Assembly: GCA_030431255.1 (NCBI GenBank)
Contig: JAUIJL010000009.1
Location: 1-64,000 of the forward strand
DNA: 64,000 bases
Reading direction: 5' to 3'
Source: Thermoanaerobaculia bacterium
Lineage (GTDB): Bacteria > Acidobacteriota > Thermoanaerobaculia > Multivoradales > J023
Made by a program: the position numbers and the translations under genes. This document shows, piece after piece, positions 26,001 through 33,996 of this stretch (position 1 is the first letter of the stretch; each line of letters begins with the position of its first letter). The notes under the pieces were generated by a model. It searched no databases. It had not been told where the DNA came from and was given only the letters and a program-made list of their open reading frames with translations.

Positions 26001-26434
26001 TCGCCACCCACGGCGTGCTCGACCCCGACTTCCCGGAGCTCTCAGCCCTCGCTCTTTCGCACCCCGATGGTCGTGCTCGGGCCGGTGCCGGCTACCTCTT
26101 CGCCCACGAAATCCAAGGGCTCGAGCTCAACGCCCGGCTGGTGGTGCTCAGCGCTTGCGAGACCGCCCTCGGCCGGGAGCTTCGCGGCGAAGGATTGCTC
26201 GGCCTCACCCGCGCTTTTTTTCAGGCCGGAGCCGACCGCCTGCTCGTCAGCCTGTGGAATGTAGACGACGCGGCCGGCGCCGAGCTGATGGAACGCTTCT
26301 ACCGACATCTGTGGCAAGAGAACCTGGCCCCGGCCGCCGCCCTGCGCGCCGCCCAGCTCGACTTGCTCGCCGACCCCCAGCGCCGAGCCCCGTATTTTTG
26401 GGCGGGTTTCGTGGTGCAAGGCGATTGGCGATAG
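23042..26434 (+). CDS. Exported TPR-CHAT protease-like lipoprotein
   Basis: 1130 residues from ATG 23042. A signal segment ends in LCFGC, a lipobox. A beta domain resembling the pre-peptidase C-terminal (PPC) fold (about 60-155) and ten or more TPRs (about 160-540) follow. A linker contains two 5-residue repeat arrays (KDTES and TVLxD), and a C-terminal CHAT domain (about 745-1130) is of the caspase/separase clan. The catalytic pair is intact: HFATHG (H990) and LSACETALG (C1039). SLWNVDD and FYRHLW are further CHAT hallmarks. It is the third gene of the sigma/anti-sigma operon and probably acts outside the cytoplasmic membrane. Family precedent for proteolysis is good, but many bacterial CHAT proteins are untested. 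Confidence 0.88.
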   Translation: MNLRASRLASSGFAPLGFAPSGIALISAGWLLASLCFGCHRSGIEETPGGNQADPSSVTQTRRPLPTTATFELDGTIRSLRAEERHIYPIELGADVYVELWAEQLGIDVVATVQRPEGGTLELDSPTGKVGAERLVFITKVSGQFRFEVRAFEDQATGSYRAELRAQRPPTAADRRRAEAAECFRQGQQAVWDQQSERAEQAFQAALDGWGEGPEDGWWKVETLDRLGRLAASLRQARSIPLHAEAASLAAQSRSFEQEAINRFLLGRELRRSGELEEARRELERALELYLAQDDAYGQALTYDELGDALQDLGELQQALEAFERARELWRAQGYKDHEASILNDLSHLAMDLGRLDRARDLLQEADTIWRSLDQGSERAYTLDLLGQVEQDAGRLPEARRHLETALELYRDSDAQGRATTLANLAQVVGSEGDRAQARDLYRQALDIFVELRDRRSAGHAWNNLASLASAEGLYDESLDAARQALEIFQDIGLAAGEAEAQHQMAKALRGLGRLHEAREHLASAVSAFEALRGNARSPTRRAYFFAELQNRYDRYIDLLMELASEDPRWAVSAFEVHERRRARVLLDLLSTPRGNHGEVTGSELKDTESKDTESKDTESKDTESKDTESKDTVPRDSIPAIQRQINQLQQQRAQAPEARRPELERRLRELTDRLAELRARRLPSTVAEPLDAEAIRRTVLDDTVLSDTVLSETVLDDTVLSDTVLSETVLDDTVLDQETVLLAYALGRSRGFLWLIDRRGLVLTAELPPADELDGHIGSAYRALALRPRREGRRQRRAALCQASDILLGPVAELLSGPLAGRRLAIMADGPLERLAFGALPFPTGSTSRAGADETTGSDEEACADSFLIESHELVHLPSASITHALRRRRAEAAEPRPSALVVADPIFGRGDPRLGSRGQQSTGEGRHTLQRLPHTGREAEIVLRNAELTGRPGHAFVGSDATKVNLLGDGAGVYGGLHAFETLHFATHGVLDPDFPELSALALSHPDGRARAGAGYLFAHEIQGLELNARLVVLSACETALGRELRGEGLLGLTRAFFQAGADRLLVSLWNVDDAAGAELMERFYRHLWQENLAPAAALRAAQLDLLADPQRRAPYFWAGFVVQGDWR
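24857..24940 (+). repeat. In-frame 15-bp minisatellite (KDTES repeats) in the CHAT gene
   Basis: Five identical copies of aaggacactgaatcg plus a partial sixth encode a hydrophilic KDTES array between the TPR and CHAT regions. Identical DNA units point to recent slippage expansion; the copy number probably varies between strains without frameshift. Confidence 0.9.
25136..25240 (+). repeat. In-frame 15-bp/45-bp minisatellite (TVLxD/E repeats) in the CHAT gene
   Basis: Seven 15-bp units encode TVLDD, TVLSD, TVLSE in a 45-bp higher-order pattern repeated about 2.3 times. The pattern is amphipathic, unlike the nearby KDTES array, and lies at the N-terminal edge of the CHAT domain after a coiled-coil-like stretch. 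Confidence 0.9.
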
Positions 26435-26637
26435 CTCGCCCTCGGCCCGCAACAAAAAAACTCCAAAACCCGTGGCGGGATTCCCAGGCTTCCCCGTAGT
26501 ATCTGTTGAACACGGACGTTCCAGTCTACCCAGATCGAAATAGTTAGATACCACTGCAAACGCCTGTCCCCAGTGCCGCTCCGAGGCCACCCCGCGGCCA
26601 CTTTCAAAGACTGTGGATCGGGCGATAAGGAGATGTC

Positions 26638-28383
26638 ATGCTCAAAAATATTCAACATATTGCGGTCGCCGTCTTGATGATCACCGTCCTGATGATCTCC
26701 TCCCCGCTCAGCGCTCAAGAAGCAGACGGAGAGATCCACGCCGAGAATCCCACCTTCGACCCCGTGCAATATCGTCAGCTTCAGCAGGTGATGCCGGTCC
26801 TTTTGGAGACGGGCTCGTCCCAGGTCGAATCACTCAACGCGGACACTCCCCCACCGGTCTTCGAGCTCGACGGTCCGGTATTCGATCCGCTGGCCGAGCA
26901 CAGCAAGGCCATGGGTTATGCCAAGGCGTTTCCCAACCGCCGCTACAACGAGGTGCGTCAGAAGTCGAGCCACAACAGCTTTCAGAAACAAGAAGCCCTC
27001 ATCGACCAGCTCGTCTACCACCGCATTCGATCCCTAGAGCTGGACCTGCACACCAGCAAGGGAAGCTCCTGGCCGATCACCGCGCAAGATTGGTACGTCT
27101 ACCATGTCGCCGGCGTCGACGCGGACACTACCTGCCATCGCTTCTCAGATTGTCTCGACGAGCTCAGGTCCTTTCACGATGCCACGCCCGACCATGAGGT
27201 GGTGACGGTGTTCTTGGATATCAAGGACAGCTGGCAGACCTCCGTCAACCCCACCGATTTGGACGCCCGCATTCAAGCTCACCTACCGTCTTCCGCGGTC
27301 TTCCGCCCGGCGGATTGGGTCTGGAACCATTGCTCCGGTGAAACCACCCTCAAAGGTGTGGCCTCCAACCCCAATTGTGGTTGGCCGATGCTCCGGGATC
27401 TCAGGGGTAAATTCATCTTTGTGCTCACCGGCGATTCGACCTATCTCAATCAATATGTTTCCAATGGCACCGCCGCTCTGGCCCGTACCGCTTTCGTCGC
27501 CCATAAAATCGACAAGCTCGAAGACATCGACGCCCATCATTACGGTGTGTTTTTCAACATGACCACCAGCAACCAGTCCCTGGCTGTCTCGATCAACTCC
27601 CGCAAATTCATCAGCCGTTCCTACTACGTGAACAGCTCCAGCGCATGGTCGAATGCGAAATTCTATGGTGTGCACCATCTGGCGACCGACAAGATCAACT
27701 ACGACCAGGACACCTGGGCCAAAACCCACAACGCCAACGGCTGGCCGTTCGAATGCTTCGTCTCCTGCTCCAGCTCCCTCGAGGAAGAGCATCGAACCAT
27801 CGGGGTCGAGGTCGACAGCGAGGATATTTGGGGCTCGAGCGACCACTTCCGATTCCACTACGAAATCACGTCCGGCAGCAACTTCTGGACCGCGGCCATC
27901 AACACCAAAAACAGCCACACGGAAGACTGGGCCAAGGGTTGCTTGATGGCCCGCCAAGCCTTCAGCTCCAACTCTCCCTACTTCGCCGTTTGTCGCCCCA
28001 ACGACGACCATAGGTTACGCATTCAATGGCGCTCCTCCACCGGTGGCTCCACCAGTCGAACCGACGGCAATATCGTGCCCGACGACACCATCGACGAGGA
28101 GAGCATCACCCGGGTCGCGCTTTATGTTTACAACAGCGGCACCTGCGCCGCGGGTTACGGCTCCGTGGGCGGTAGCAGCTGGCAGCTGATCGGTTATAAA
28201 TGTTTCAGCCAACCCCTGACTCGCCAAGGACTAGCTTCTAGCTCCCACGACGGCGGAAAGATTAAATTCCTCTACAGCTCCGTCCGGAAGAACGGCGTGC
28301 TCTATTCCAAAAACACCTTCCCTTACTCCTACAACTTCGGAACCGTCCGCACCGCTCAGGTCTTCGACGGCATCTTCCCCTGA
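26638..28383 (+). CDS. Secreted phosphatidylinositol-phospholipase-C-like protein
   Basis: 581 residues from ATG 26638 with AAGGAG 5 bases upstream. A signal peptide ends near LSAQ (residue 27). The catalytic TIM-barrel signature of the PLC/GDPD clan is present: YNEVRQKSSHNSF (H112), SLELDLH (E134, D136) and YHV (H156), followed by VVTVFLDIKDSW. It resembles the calcium-dependent PI-PLC-like group of bacteria. The last 150 residues (after about 430) are beta-rich and may bind ligand. Substrate preference is not predictable. A 203-bp gap separates it from the CHAT gene, so it probably has its own promoter, although none was identified. Confidence 0.82.
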   Translation: MLKNIQHIAVAVLMITVLMISSPLSAQEADGEIHAENPTFDPVQYRQLQQVMPVLLETGSSQVESLNADTPPPVFELDGPVFDPLAEHSKAMGYAKAFPNRRYNEVRQKSSHNSFQKQEALIDQLVYHRIRSLELDLHTSKGSSWPITAQDWYVYHVAGVDADTTCHRFSDCLDELRSFHDATPDHEVVTVFLDIKDSWQTSVNPTDLDARIQAHLPSSAVFRPADWVWNHCSGETTLKGVASNPNCGWPMLRDLRGKFIFVLTGDSTYLNQYVSNGTAALARTAFVAHKIDKLEDIDAHHYGVFFNMTTSNQSLAVSINSRKFISRSYYVNSSSAWSNAKFYGVHHLATDKINYDQDTWAKTHNANGWPFECFVSCSSSLEEEHRTIGVEVDSEDIWGSSDHFRFHYEITSGSNFWTAAINTKNSHTEDWAKGCLMARQAFSSNSPYFAVCRPNDDHRLRIQWRSSTGGSTSRTDGNIVPDDTIDEESITRVALYVYNSGTCAAGYGSVGGSSWQLIGYKCFSQPLTRQGLASSSHDGGKIKFLYSSVRKNGVLYSKNTFPYSYNFGTVRTAQVFDGIFP

Positions 28384-28408
28384 GCTTGCGCTCGATCTCT
28401 GCGCTCGT

Positions 28409-28440
28409 CGTGAAGGACGCTCCCCGGAGCGTCCTTCACG
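28409..28440 (+). terminator. Strong hairpin after the PI-PLC-like gene
   Basis: A perfect 14-bp stem (CGTGAAGGACGCTC/GAGCGTCCTTCACG) with loop CCCG starts 26 bp past the stop codon. It lacks a T-run, so it may be a 3'-end protector or Rho-assisted terminator instead of a classic intrinsic one. Confidence 0.6.
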
Positions 28441-28455
28441 CGTTCTGGCGGACAC

Positions 28456-28484
28456 TTGGAACGCTGCTTGCATGTTCATATAGA
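28456..28484 (+). promoter_or_regulatory. Promoter for the 126-residue protein gene
   Basis: TTGGAA (28456-28461), an exact 17-base spacer and TATAGA (28479-28484) form a good sigma-70-type promoter about 100 bp ahead of the start codon at 28586, just after the upstream hairpin. Confidence 0.65.
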
Positions 28485-28585
28485 CACACCTTAGGCGCCG
28501 AGCGATCGCTCACCAGCTGTCGCTTCGCGCTCACGACGTCTTCTCCAGAAGACGAAACACCCAAGATGAAGGAGAAAGATTCTTT

Positions 28586-28966
28586 ATGCCACAAGTTGAC
28601 GAGCTGGCCACCGACGCACTTTTCACCCAATATCTCCATGTGGTCAACCGCTCACTCGGGATGAATCGCCACCTGACGCCTTATAAGCAAATTCTCAAAG
28701 CCGGTGAGACCTTTTTCGACGAAGGCACCGTGGCCGTGGGCATCTACAAGGACGATTTGAGCAAGGCCCACGACTGGTTCACGGTGGAATTCGACGACGG
28801 CACTTTTGCCCTAGAGCAGCACGGCAAGAGCGACGACGCGGACCTCGTGTGCAAAGTCAAGGAATCCCACTTGCACGAGGTGGTCGAGAATCCCAGGGAG
28901 TACGTCGAGAAGCCCTACAAGCTCGATCTCGACTGGCTGAAGAGAACCCTCCGATGGGTGAATTGA
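28586..28966 (+). CDS. Small cytoplasmic protein of unknown function
   Basis: 126 residues without a signal peptide or membrane segment. I do not recognise the family with confidence. The middle (WFTVEFDDGTFALEQHGKSDDADLVCKVKESHLHEVVENPREYVEKP) has a faint resemblance to the SCP2 sterol-carrier fold, where a strand-rich half is followed by a helix. AAGGAG lies 11 bases before the ATG, rather far. The gene has its own TTGGAA-17-TATAGA promoter and is convergent with the sulfatase-like gene 81 bp away. Confidence 0.6.
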   Translation: MPQVDELATDALFTQYLHVVNRSLGMNRHLTPYKQILKAGETFFDEGTVAVGIYKDDLSKAHDWFTVEFDDGTFALEQHGKSDDADLVCKVKESHLHEVVENPREYVEKPYKLDLDWLKRTLRWVN

Positions 28967-29047
28967 TCGAGACCGAAGACCGCAAAACTTACATAGGCCG
29001 TGTAGATTCTGCACGCGTGCTCGCGGACGGTCCCGAAGGTAGAGGGG

Positions 29048-30721
29048 CTAGATGTAACCGAGAGCCTTGAGGGCGTTCTCTTCTTCCTCATCCAAGGGGC
29101 GCTGCCCGGGCGCGGCCACCGGCTCGAAGGATTTCTCCTCCAGCTGCCGGGCCAGCTCCCTCAAGATCCGAGGCGATGTCTTAGACACGTCTTGCTGCGC
29201 GTTGGGGTCTCTGCTGAGGTTGTAGAGCCTGAGCAGGCGCCGCTGAGGATCGGCGATTTTGAATCCCAGGCAGCGGTAGTCGTCACTCAAACCCAGGCTC
29301 AGCGGTGAGACGCAACCGTCTACCCGCAGCTCGATCCTTTGCGAGCCCGTGGCTCTCGGCAGCTCGAGCGCCTCTTCGACCCAGCGGTCGGAAAACATCT
29401 CCACGGTCGCCAAGGGCTCACCGTCCACCCTCACCTCGAGACGTCTCGGCTGATGAAAGGCGAGCACCTTGAGCTTCAAGGTCGAGTCGCTGTGATCGAA
29501 AGACAAAGAGCGGCTCACCCAAGCACCGTCGGCGTCCGCAAGGGGCAGGTGCTCCACCAAAAGATAGAGCTCGCCGTCCACCCGCCGAACCCAAGACCGT
29601 TGTTGATCGAGATATTGCACCTCCCCGTAGGCCGCGCGGTCCGGAACATATTCCGCGCCGGCCAAATAGGGCATCAAGCTGCTTCCGGACACCCGTCCCG
29701 GAGCTTCGATGCCCGCCAGATCCCAAAGGGTCGGTGCCAGGTCGATGGACCGCACCACATCGCTGACGCGACGAGGACCGGTGATCGACGGATGGAGCAC
29801 GATCAAAGGCACCCGCAGGCTTTCCGGATACGTTTGGGTGTGCAACAACCGCCCATGGTCGTAAAGCTCCTCGCCGTGGTCCGACGTGATGATCCACGTG
29901 ACGTCGGTCAGGCCGAGGGCTTCTACTTGGGATACGAATCGTTCCAAGACGCTGTCGAAATAGCGAAGGCCCGCGTCGTATTGGCCCTTGAGAAAGTCGA
30001 CCTCCCCAGGATCCGGGTCTCGGAATCCACTGTTCACCGTGCCGATGTGGTCGGCGGAAACCGATTCCGGGCTCGATGGGGGATTCGATTCGAAGAGCCC
30101 GCGATATGGCTCCGGCGGAAAATAGGGATCGTGGACGGAGTAGGTGTGCAGAAAGAGGAAAAAGCGATCGTCCTTCTCTAGGCCCCGGAGAAATTCGAGC
30201 CCGCGTTCATAGGTGTCCTCCACATCGGTGGAGGCTTCGAACGGGTCGTCGGAGAACACCTCGAAACCTCGGGCAAAGCCGTGCGCACCGTGCATGAACC
30301 CCCCTTCCGTATGCCCGGACGTCCGGAAACCGGCGCCGAGAAAAGTCTCCGGCAGGGTGGGAATTTGCTCCGAAAGCATGTTGTTCGCGGGCGGCACCAC
30401 CCCGTGCTCCTGGGGATAGAGGCCGGTAAAGATGGACATATGGGAGATGAGTGTGGCCGGTGCGTGAGCATAGGCTTGCTCGAAGACCACCCCCCGACGC
30501 GCCAACGCGTCCAAAAAAGGGCTGGTTTGCCGGTCGCTTCCGTAGATGCCGAGATGATCCGCCCGCAGGGTATCTACGGACAAGAAAATATAACCACGGG
30601 TTCCCAGCAAAGGGTCGTAAGGTGAAGGTTCTAAAGGTGCTTCGGGCTCATGGGAGCATGCCGCTAGGCATAGGGTCATCGCCATCAGCCCTGTCGTCGC
30701 CCATCGTCTGTCGAGCTTCAT
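29048..30721 (-). CDS. Sulfatase-fold lipoprotein with Thr nucleophile
   Basis: 557 residues. The lipobox is LAAC (C22). The alkaline-phosphatase-superfamily fold is clear: FLSVDTLRADHLG (D50 metal ligand), APATLISHMSIFTGLYPQEHG and ITSDHGEELYDHGR (metal site). In sulfatases the second motif carries C/S-x-P-S-R, whose Cys becomes formylglycine; here the position is Thr90, as in phosphoethanolamine and phosphoglycerol transferases. It may therefore be a phosphatase, phosphotransferase or sugar-modifying enzyme and not a true sulfatase. No good ribosome site is seen. It is transcribed alone on this strand. Confidence 0.82.
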   Translation of the reverse strand: MKLDRRWATTGLMAMTLCLAACSHEPEAPLEPSPYDPLLGTRGYIFLSVDTLRADHLGIYGSDRQTSPFLDALARRGVVFEQAYAHAPATLISHMSIFTGLYPQEHGVVPPANNMLSEQIPTLPETFLGAGFRTSGHTEGGFMHGAHGFARGFEVFSDDPFEASTDVEDTYERGLEFLRGLEKDDRFFLFLHTYSVHDPYFPPEPYRGLFESNPPSSPESVSADHIGTVNSGFRDPDPGEVDFLKGQYDAGLRYFDSVLERFVSQVEALGLTDVTWIITSDHGEELYDHGRLLHTQTYPESLRVPLIVLHPSITGPRRVSDVVRSIDLAPTLWDLAGIEAPGRVSGSSLMPYLAGAEYVPDRAAYGEVQYLDQQRSWVRRVDGELYLLVEHLPLADADGAWVSRSLSFDHSDSTLKLKVLAFHQPRRLEVRVDGEPLATVEMFSDRWVEEALELPRATGSQRIELRVDGCVSPLSLGLSDDYRCLGFKIADPQRRLLRLYNLSRDPNAQQDVSKTSPRILRELARQLEEKSFEPVAAPGQRPLDEEEENALKALGYI

Positions 30722-30755
30722 GGGCCGGAATTGTAATGCAAGATCCCACTGAGAG

Positions 30756-30789
30756 AAAAACCCTGCCCCTGCGATTCCCGAATCGCAGG
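30756..30789 (-). terminator. Intrinsic terminator of the kinase-TPR gene
   Basis: A perfect 10-bp stem CCTGCGATTC/GAATCGCAGG with a two-base loop lies 115 bp past the kinase stop. On the minus strand it is followed after seven bases by TTTTT. It also insulates the downstream sulfatase-like gene. Confidence 0.6.
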
Positions 30790-30904
30790 CTTTCGCGGAT
30801 CCGTGATCCGAGGCGATAGAGCGACGGGCGGCCCTGGCATGAAGCCCTAGTTTTCACAGGAAAGGCGAAGGCCCTCCCAATGGCTGACCAGCATGGAAGG
30901 GCAC

Positions 30905-33427
30905 CTACGGCCCAGCCACCTCCCCGCGACAGATGTCGGCATACTTTCGACAAAAAGCTTCTAGGTCGGGATGCCCGGGATTCAGAGAGTTTCGATAACC
31001 GTCAAATGCGAGCTGAAGCTGCTCGCGGGCGGCGGAGGTATCGCCGGACGCCCTTAGAATCCTTCCGTAAGCTTCGGCGCACTCCGCCGACAGGGGATGG
31101 TCGACGCCGAAGGCGGCGCGCACCTGTCGAGCTGCTCCGTCCGCCAGCGCCCGGGCTTCAGCCGGCTTCCCTTGGGCGAGTCGGACCTCGGCCAGCCATC
31201 GATTGGCGACGGCCATCCAAGGATGCTCCGGTCCGTAGAGGCGTCCCAACACCTCCAAACCCTCGGTCAGCAGGAGATCGGCCTCCGCCACCCGTTGGGA
31301 TCCGAAGACCAGGATGCCCAGGTTGACCAGATCACCGCCCAAGACAGGATTGGGCTCGCCGCCAAAGGCCTCCCGCCAAATGGCGATATTCTGCCGCATT
31401 AAAGCTTCCGCCTCGTCCGAGCGACCGAGCTGGGCCAATATGGTGGCGACATTGCCGCGATCCCGAGCCGTGTCGAGGTGATTCGAGCCTTCTAGGGCCT
31501 CTTGGATCGCGATGGATTCTTGGAGAGCCCGCAAGGCTTCCTCGGGCTTGCCCAGATCCGCCAGCGCCAGGCCCAAATTGGTCAAGGTGCGGGCGACGTC
31601 GATGTGGGAGTCACCGAGCACCTGCCGTCGGACGGCCAAGGTCTCGCGGCTCAAGGCCTCGCTCTTCTCCAGCTCACCCCGCATCCACGACACCACCGCC
31701 AAGCCGTGCAGCCCGCCGGCGATTCGCTCCGCATCGTCGAGCCCACGGGAGGTCTCGAGGGCCCGGCTCAACGCCGCCTCGGCAGCCGGCAGATCACCCT
31801 TCTTCCACAGCGTTTCCGCTTGAAAATAGAGCGTATCGACCACTTCCTCAGAGCCTTCACCAAATTCCGCGGTACGGATCTCGAGGGCTTGTCCGAGGGC
31901 TCCGGACGCCTCCTCCACCAAACCCAGCTGTAAGTAGGCACGGCCCACCGTCTCCAAGATGCGAGCCTGGGACGGCGGCTGGGCTTTGAGATCAGATGTC
32001 GCACGGCGCGCGCTTTGGTCGAGCAGCTCCCGGGCGGTGACGGTAGCTCCGCTGCCGACGCTGGGATCGAAGACCTGAAACACACCGACCAAAAAGCCGG
32101 CGACCTCTTCCGCCGCAGCAGCCTCCCGATTGGCCCGCGCGGCTTCTCCGTTGGCCCTCTCGGCCTCGCGATTGGCTCGACGGGTCTGGGCGATCAGCAT
32201 CGCCATGAAAAGGGCGATCCACAAGCCGGCAATCCCGACCACGATCGCTAGTCCGCGATGCCGCCACACGGCTTTTCGCAGCCGGTATCCGAGGCTCCGC
32301 GGCCGCGCTTGAATCGGGAGATGCCGACGATACGCCTCGATATCCGCCGCCAATCGATCGACGGAGCCGTATCGCTGGTCGGGCGATTTCTCCAACGCCT
32401 TGAGCACGATGCAATCGAGGTCGCCCTTCAAGGACCCGGCCGTGGGAACCGCGTTCCGGGTTTGGGGCGCGACTCGGCTCGGAGGTCGAGGCGTCGTGTC
32501 GCAAATCCTCGCCGCCACCTCGTGGGGTGGCAACGAGCTGAGCTCGAAGGGATAGGTGCCACACAGCAGACGGTAGAGGACGACCCCCAGGCCGTAGACG
32601 TCCGTCGCCGTGGTGATCGGCTCGCCGCGCACCTGCTCGGGGCTGGCAAAGCTCAGGGTCATGGGCTGGTACCGGGTGGTGCCCCCGTCGCCCTCCGAGG
32701 GATCGGGGGACAGGGCTTTGGCAATGCCGAAATCCAACAGCTTGAGCTGACCGTCCGCCGTGACCAGGATATTGCTGGGTTTGAGGTCCCGATGCACGAT
32801 GAAGCTCTGGTGGGCGAATTGGACCGCCGCGCACAGCTTCTGAAAGAGCTCCAATCGCTCCCCGAGGGGCAGCTCATGGTGCTCACAATAGGCATCGATG
32901 GGCATGCCGTCGACAAATTCCATCACCAGGTAGGGGTAGCCGTCCGCGGTCGTGCCGCCATCGTATAGGCGCGCGATGCCCGGATGCTCCAAGCGGGCCA
33001 GGATCTGCCGTTCCGCCACAATCCGACGGCGTGACTCGTCGTCGAAGCGATGCTTGCCCAACACCTTGATCGCCACGAGCTTGTTGAATTGCTCATCCGC
33101 ACGCTCGGCCAAGAAGACATCACCGAAGCCGCCGGAGCCGAGCCGTCGCAACACCTGGTAGGCGCCGATTCTTCGGCCGGGCGACGTCGACATCCCGGGC
33201 ACCTCCAGGTTGTCGTATGGGCTTGCCAGCTCGACGGCGGCAGGTGCCGCCATAAATCCTCCGGCCAGGGCATCGGCTTTGAGCAAAGAGCCTACCCGAC
33301 GGCGAAGGGCGGGGTCCTCACCACAGGAACGGTCGAGCAACGCGGAGCGTTCGGCGGTTTCGACCGCCAACGCCCTCTCGGCCAAGTCGAAGGCCGTGGG
33401 CGACAGGTCTCCCCTCGCCCGGCTCAT
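30905..33427 (-). CDS. Membrane serine/threonine protein kinase with TPR tail
   Basis: 840 residues from ATG 33427. The kinase domain (about 88-350) has all key motifs: GSGGFGDV (97-104), K121, E139, HRDLKPSN (212-219), DFG (232-234) and ASPE. A transmembrane helix (LAIVVGIAGLWIALFMAMLIAQ) and a coiled-coil-like Arg/Glu/Ala stretch lead to about ten TPRs, which would lie outside the cytoplasm. This is the Hanks-type PknB/PknD-like layout common in Acidobacteriota and Planctomycetes. Its start overlaps the stop of the ECF sigma gene (ATGA), so the two are made together, and the kinase may control the sigma factor. Confidence 0.92.
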   Translation of the reverse strand: MSRARGDLSPTAFDLAERALAVETAERSALLDRSCGEDPALRRRVGSLLKADALAGGFMAAPAAVELASPYDNLEVPGMSTSPGRRIGAYQVLRRLGSGGFGDVFLAERADEQFNKLVAIKVLGKHRFDDESRRRIVAERQILARLEHPGIARLYDGGTTADGYPYLVMEFVDGMPIDAYCEHHELPLGERLELFQKLCAAVQFAHQSFIVHRDLKPSNILVTADGQLKLLDFGIAKALSPDPSEGDGGTTRYQPMTLSFASPEQVRGEPITTATDVYGLGVVLYRLLCGTYPFELSSLPPHEVAARICDTTPRPPSRVAPQTRNAVPTAGSLKGDLDCIVLKALEKSPDQRYGSVDRLAADIEAYRRHLPIQARPRSLGYRLRKAVWRHRGLAIVVGIAGLWIALFMAMLIAQTRRANREAERANGEAARANREAAAAEEVAGFLVGVFQVFDPSVGSGATVTARELLDQSARRATSDLKAQPPSQARILETVGRAYLQLGLVEEASGALGQALEIRTAEFGEGSEEVVDTLYFQAETLWKKGDLPAAEAALSRALETSRGLDDAERIAGGLHGLAVVSWMRGELEKSEALSRETLAVRRQVLGDSHIDVARTLTNLGLALADLGKPEEALRALQESIAIQEALEGSNHLDTARDRGNVATILAQLGRSDEAEALMRQNIAIWREAFGGEPNPVLGGDLVNLGILVFGSQRVAEADLLLTEGLEVLGRLYGPEHPWMAVANRWLAEVRLAQGKPAEARALADGAARQVRAAFGVDHPLSAECAEAYGRILRASGDTSAAREQLQLAFDGYRNSLNPGHPDLEAFCRKYADICRGEVAGP

Positions 33428-33996
33428 GCGGCGGATCGTAGATATTGAAAGAGCCAAGCCCGGGCCACCCGCCAACGACGATGCACCGTGGACTCGGACA
33501 ATCCCAACACCGAGGCGATCTCGACCGGGCTCATGCCCGCGAAATACCGAAGCTCGACGATTCTCGACCGTTCCGGGTCCACTGCCTCGAGGACTTCCAA
33601 GGCCTCATGCACGGCCACCAAATCCTCCATGGCCACGGCTTCGCGGGGAGGAGAAACGTCATCCAATGTGAGATGAACAGCTCCCCCACCTCGCTTGAGC
33701 CTTCCCTTCTGCCTGGCCAGATCCACTACCACGTGGCGCATCACATTTGAGCAGTAAGCGAAAAAGTGCTCTCGGCTGCTGAAATGAATATCCGAAGCAT
33801 TTTCCAATCGCAAATACGCTTCATGGAGCAAAACGGTCGTTTGAAAAAGGTGGTCGTTTCGAGCCTGCCGGCTGTGGGCTCGAGCTATGTCGTGCAAACG
33901 CCCGTAAACGAGCTGAATCAGCTCATCTTTGGTGTCGGACGCATCGGCCTCGTGGGCCATCCAGTTGTTGATGTTGCGAGTGATATCCCTCATCAC
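33424..33996 (-). CDS. ECF sigma factor paired with a protein kinase
   Basis: 190 residues of the acidobacterial/planctomycete ECF type. Region 2 is LVYGRLHDIARAHSRQA to FAYCSNVMRHVVVDLARQKGRLKRGGG; region 4 is FAGMSPVEIASVLGLSESTVHRRWRVARAWL. The arrangement sigma then overlapping kinase is a known one for ECF factors that lack a classical anti-sigma and may be activated by phosphorylation. The first codon is GTG at 33996 followed by ATG, with a weak ribosome site. Confidence 0.88.
   Translation of the reverse strand: MMRDITRNINNWMAHEADASDTKDELIQLVYGRLHDIARAHSRQARNDHLFQTTVLLHEAYLRLENASDIHFSSREHFFAYCSNVMRHVVVDLARQKGRLKRGGGAVHLTLDDVSPPREAVAMEDLVAVHEALEVLEAVDPERSRIVELRYFAGMSPVEIASVLGLSESTVHRRWRVARAWLFQYLRSAA

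Noticed and set aside
29048-30721. Genuine formylglycine sulfatase
   Set aside because: The C/S-x-P-S-R motif is missing, with Thr in its place, and no maturation enzyme gene was seen in the window.
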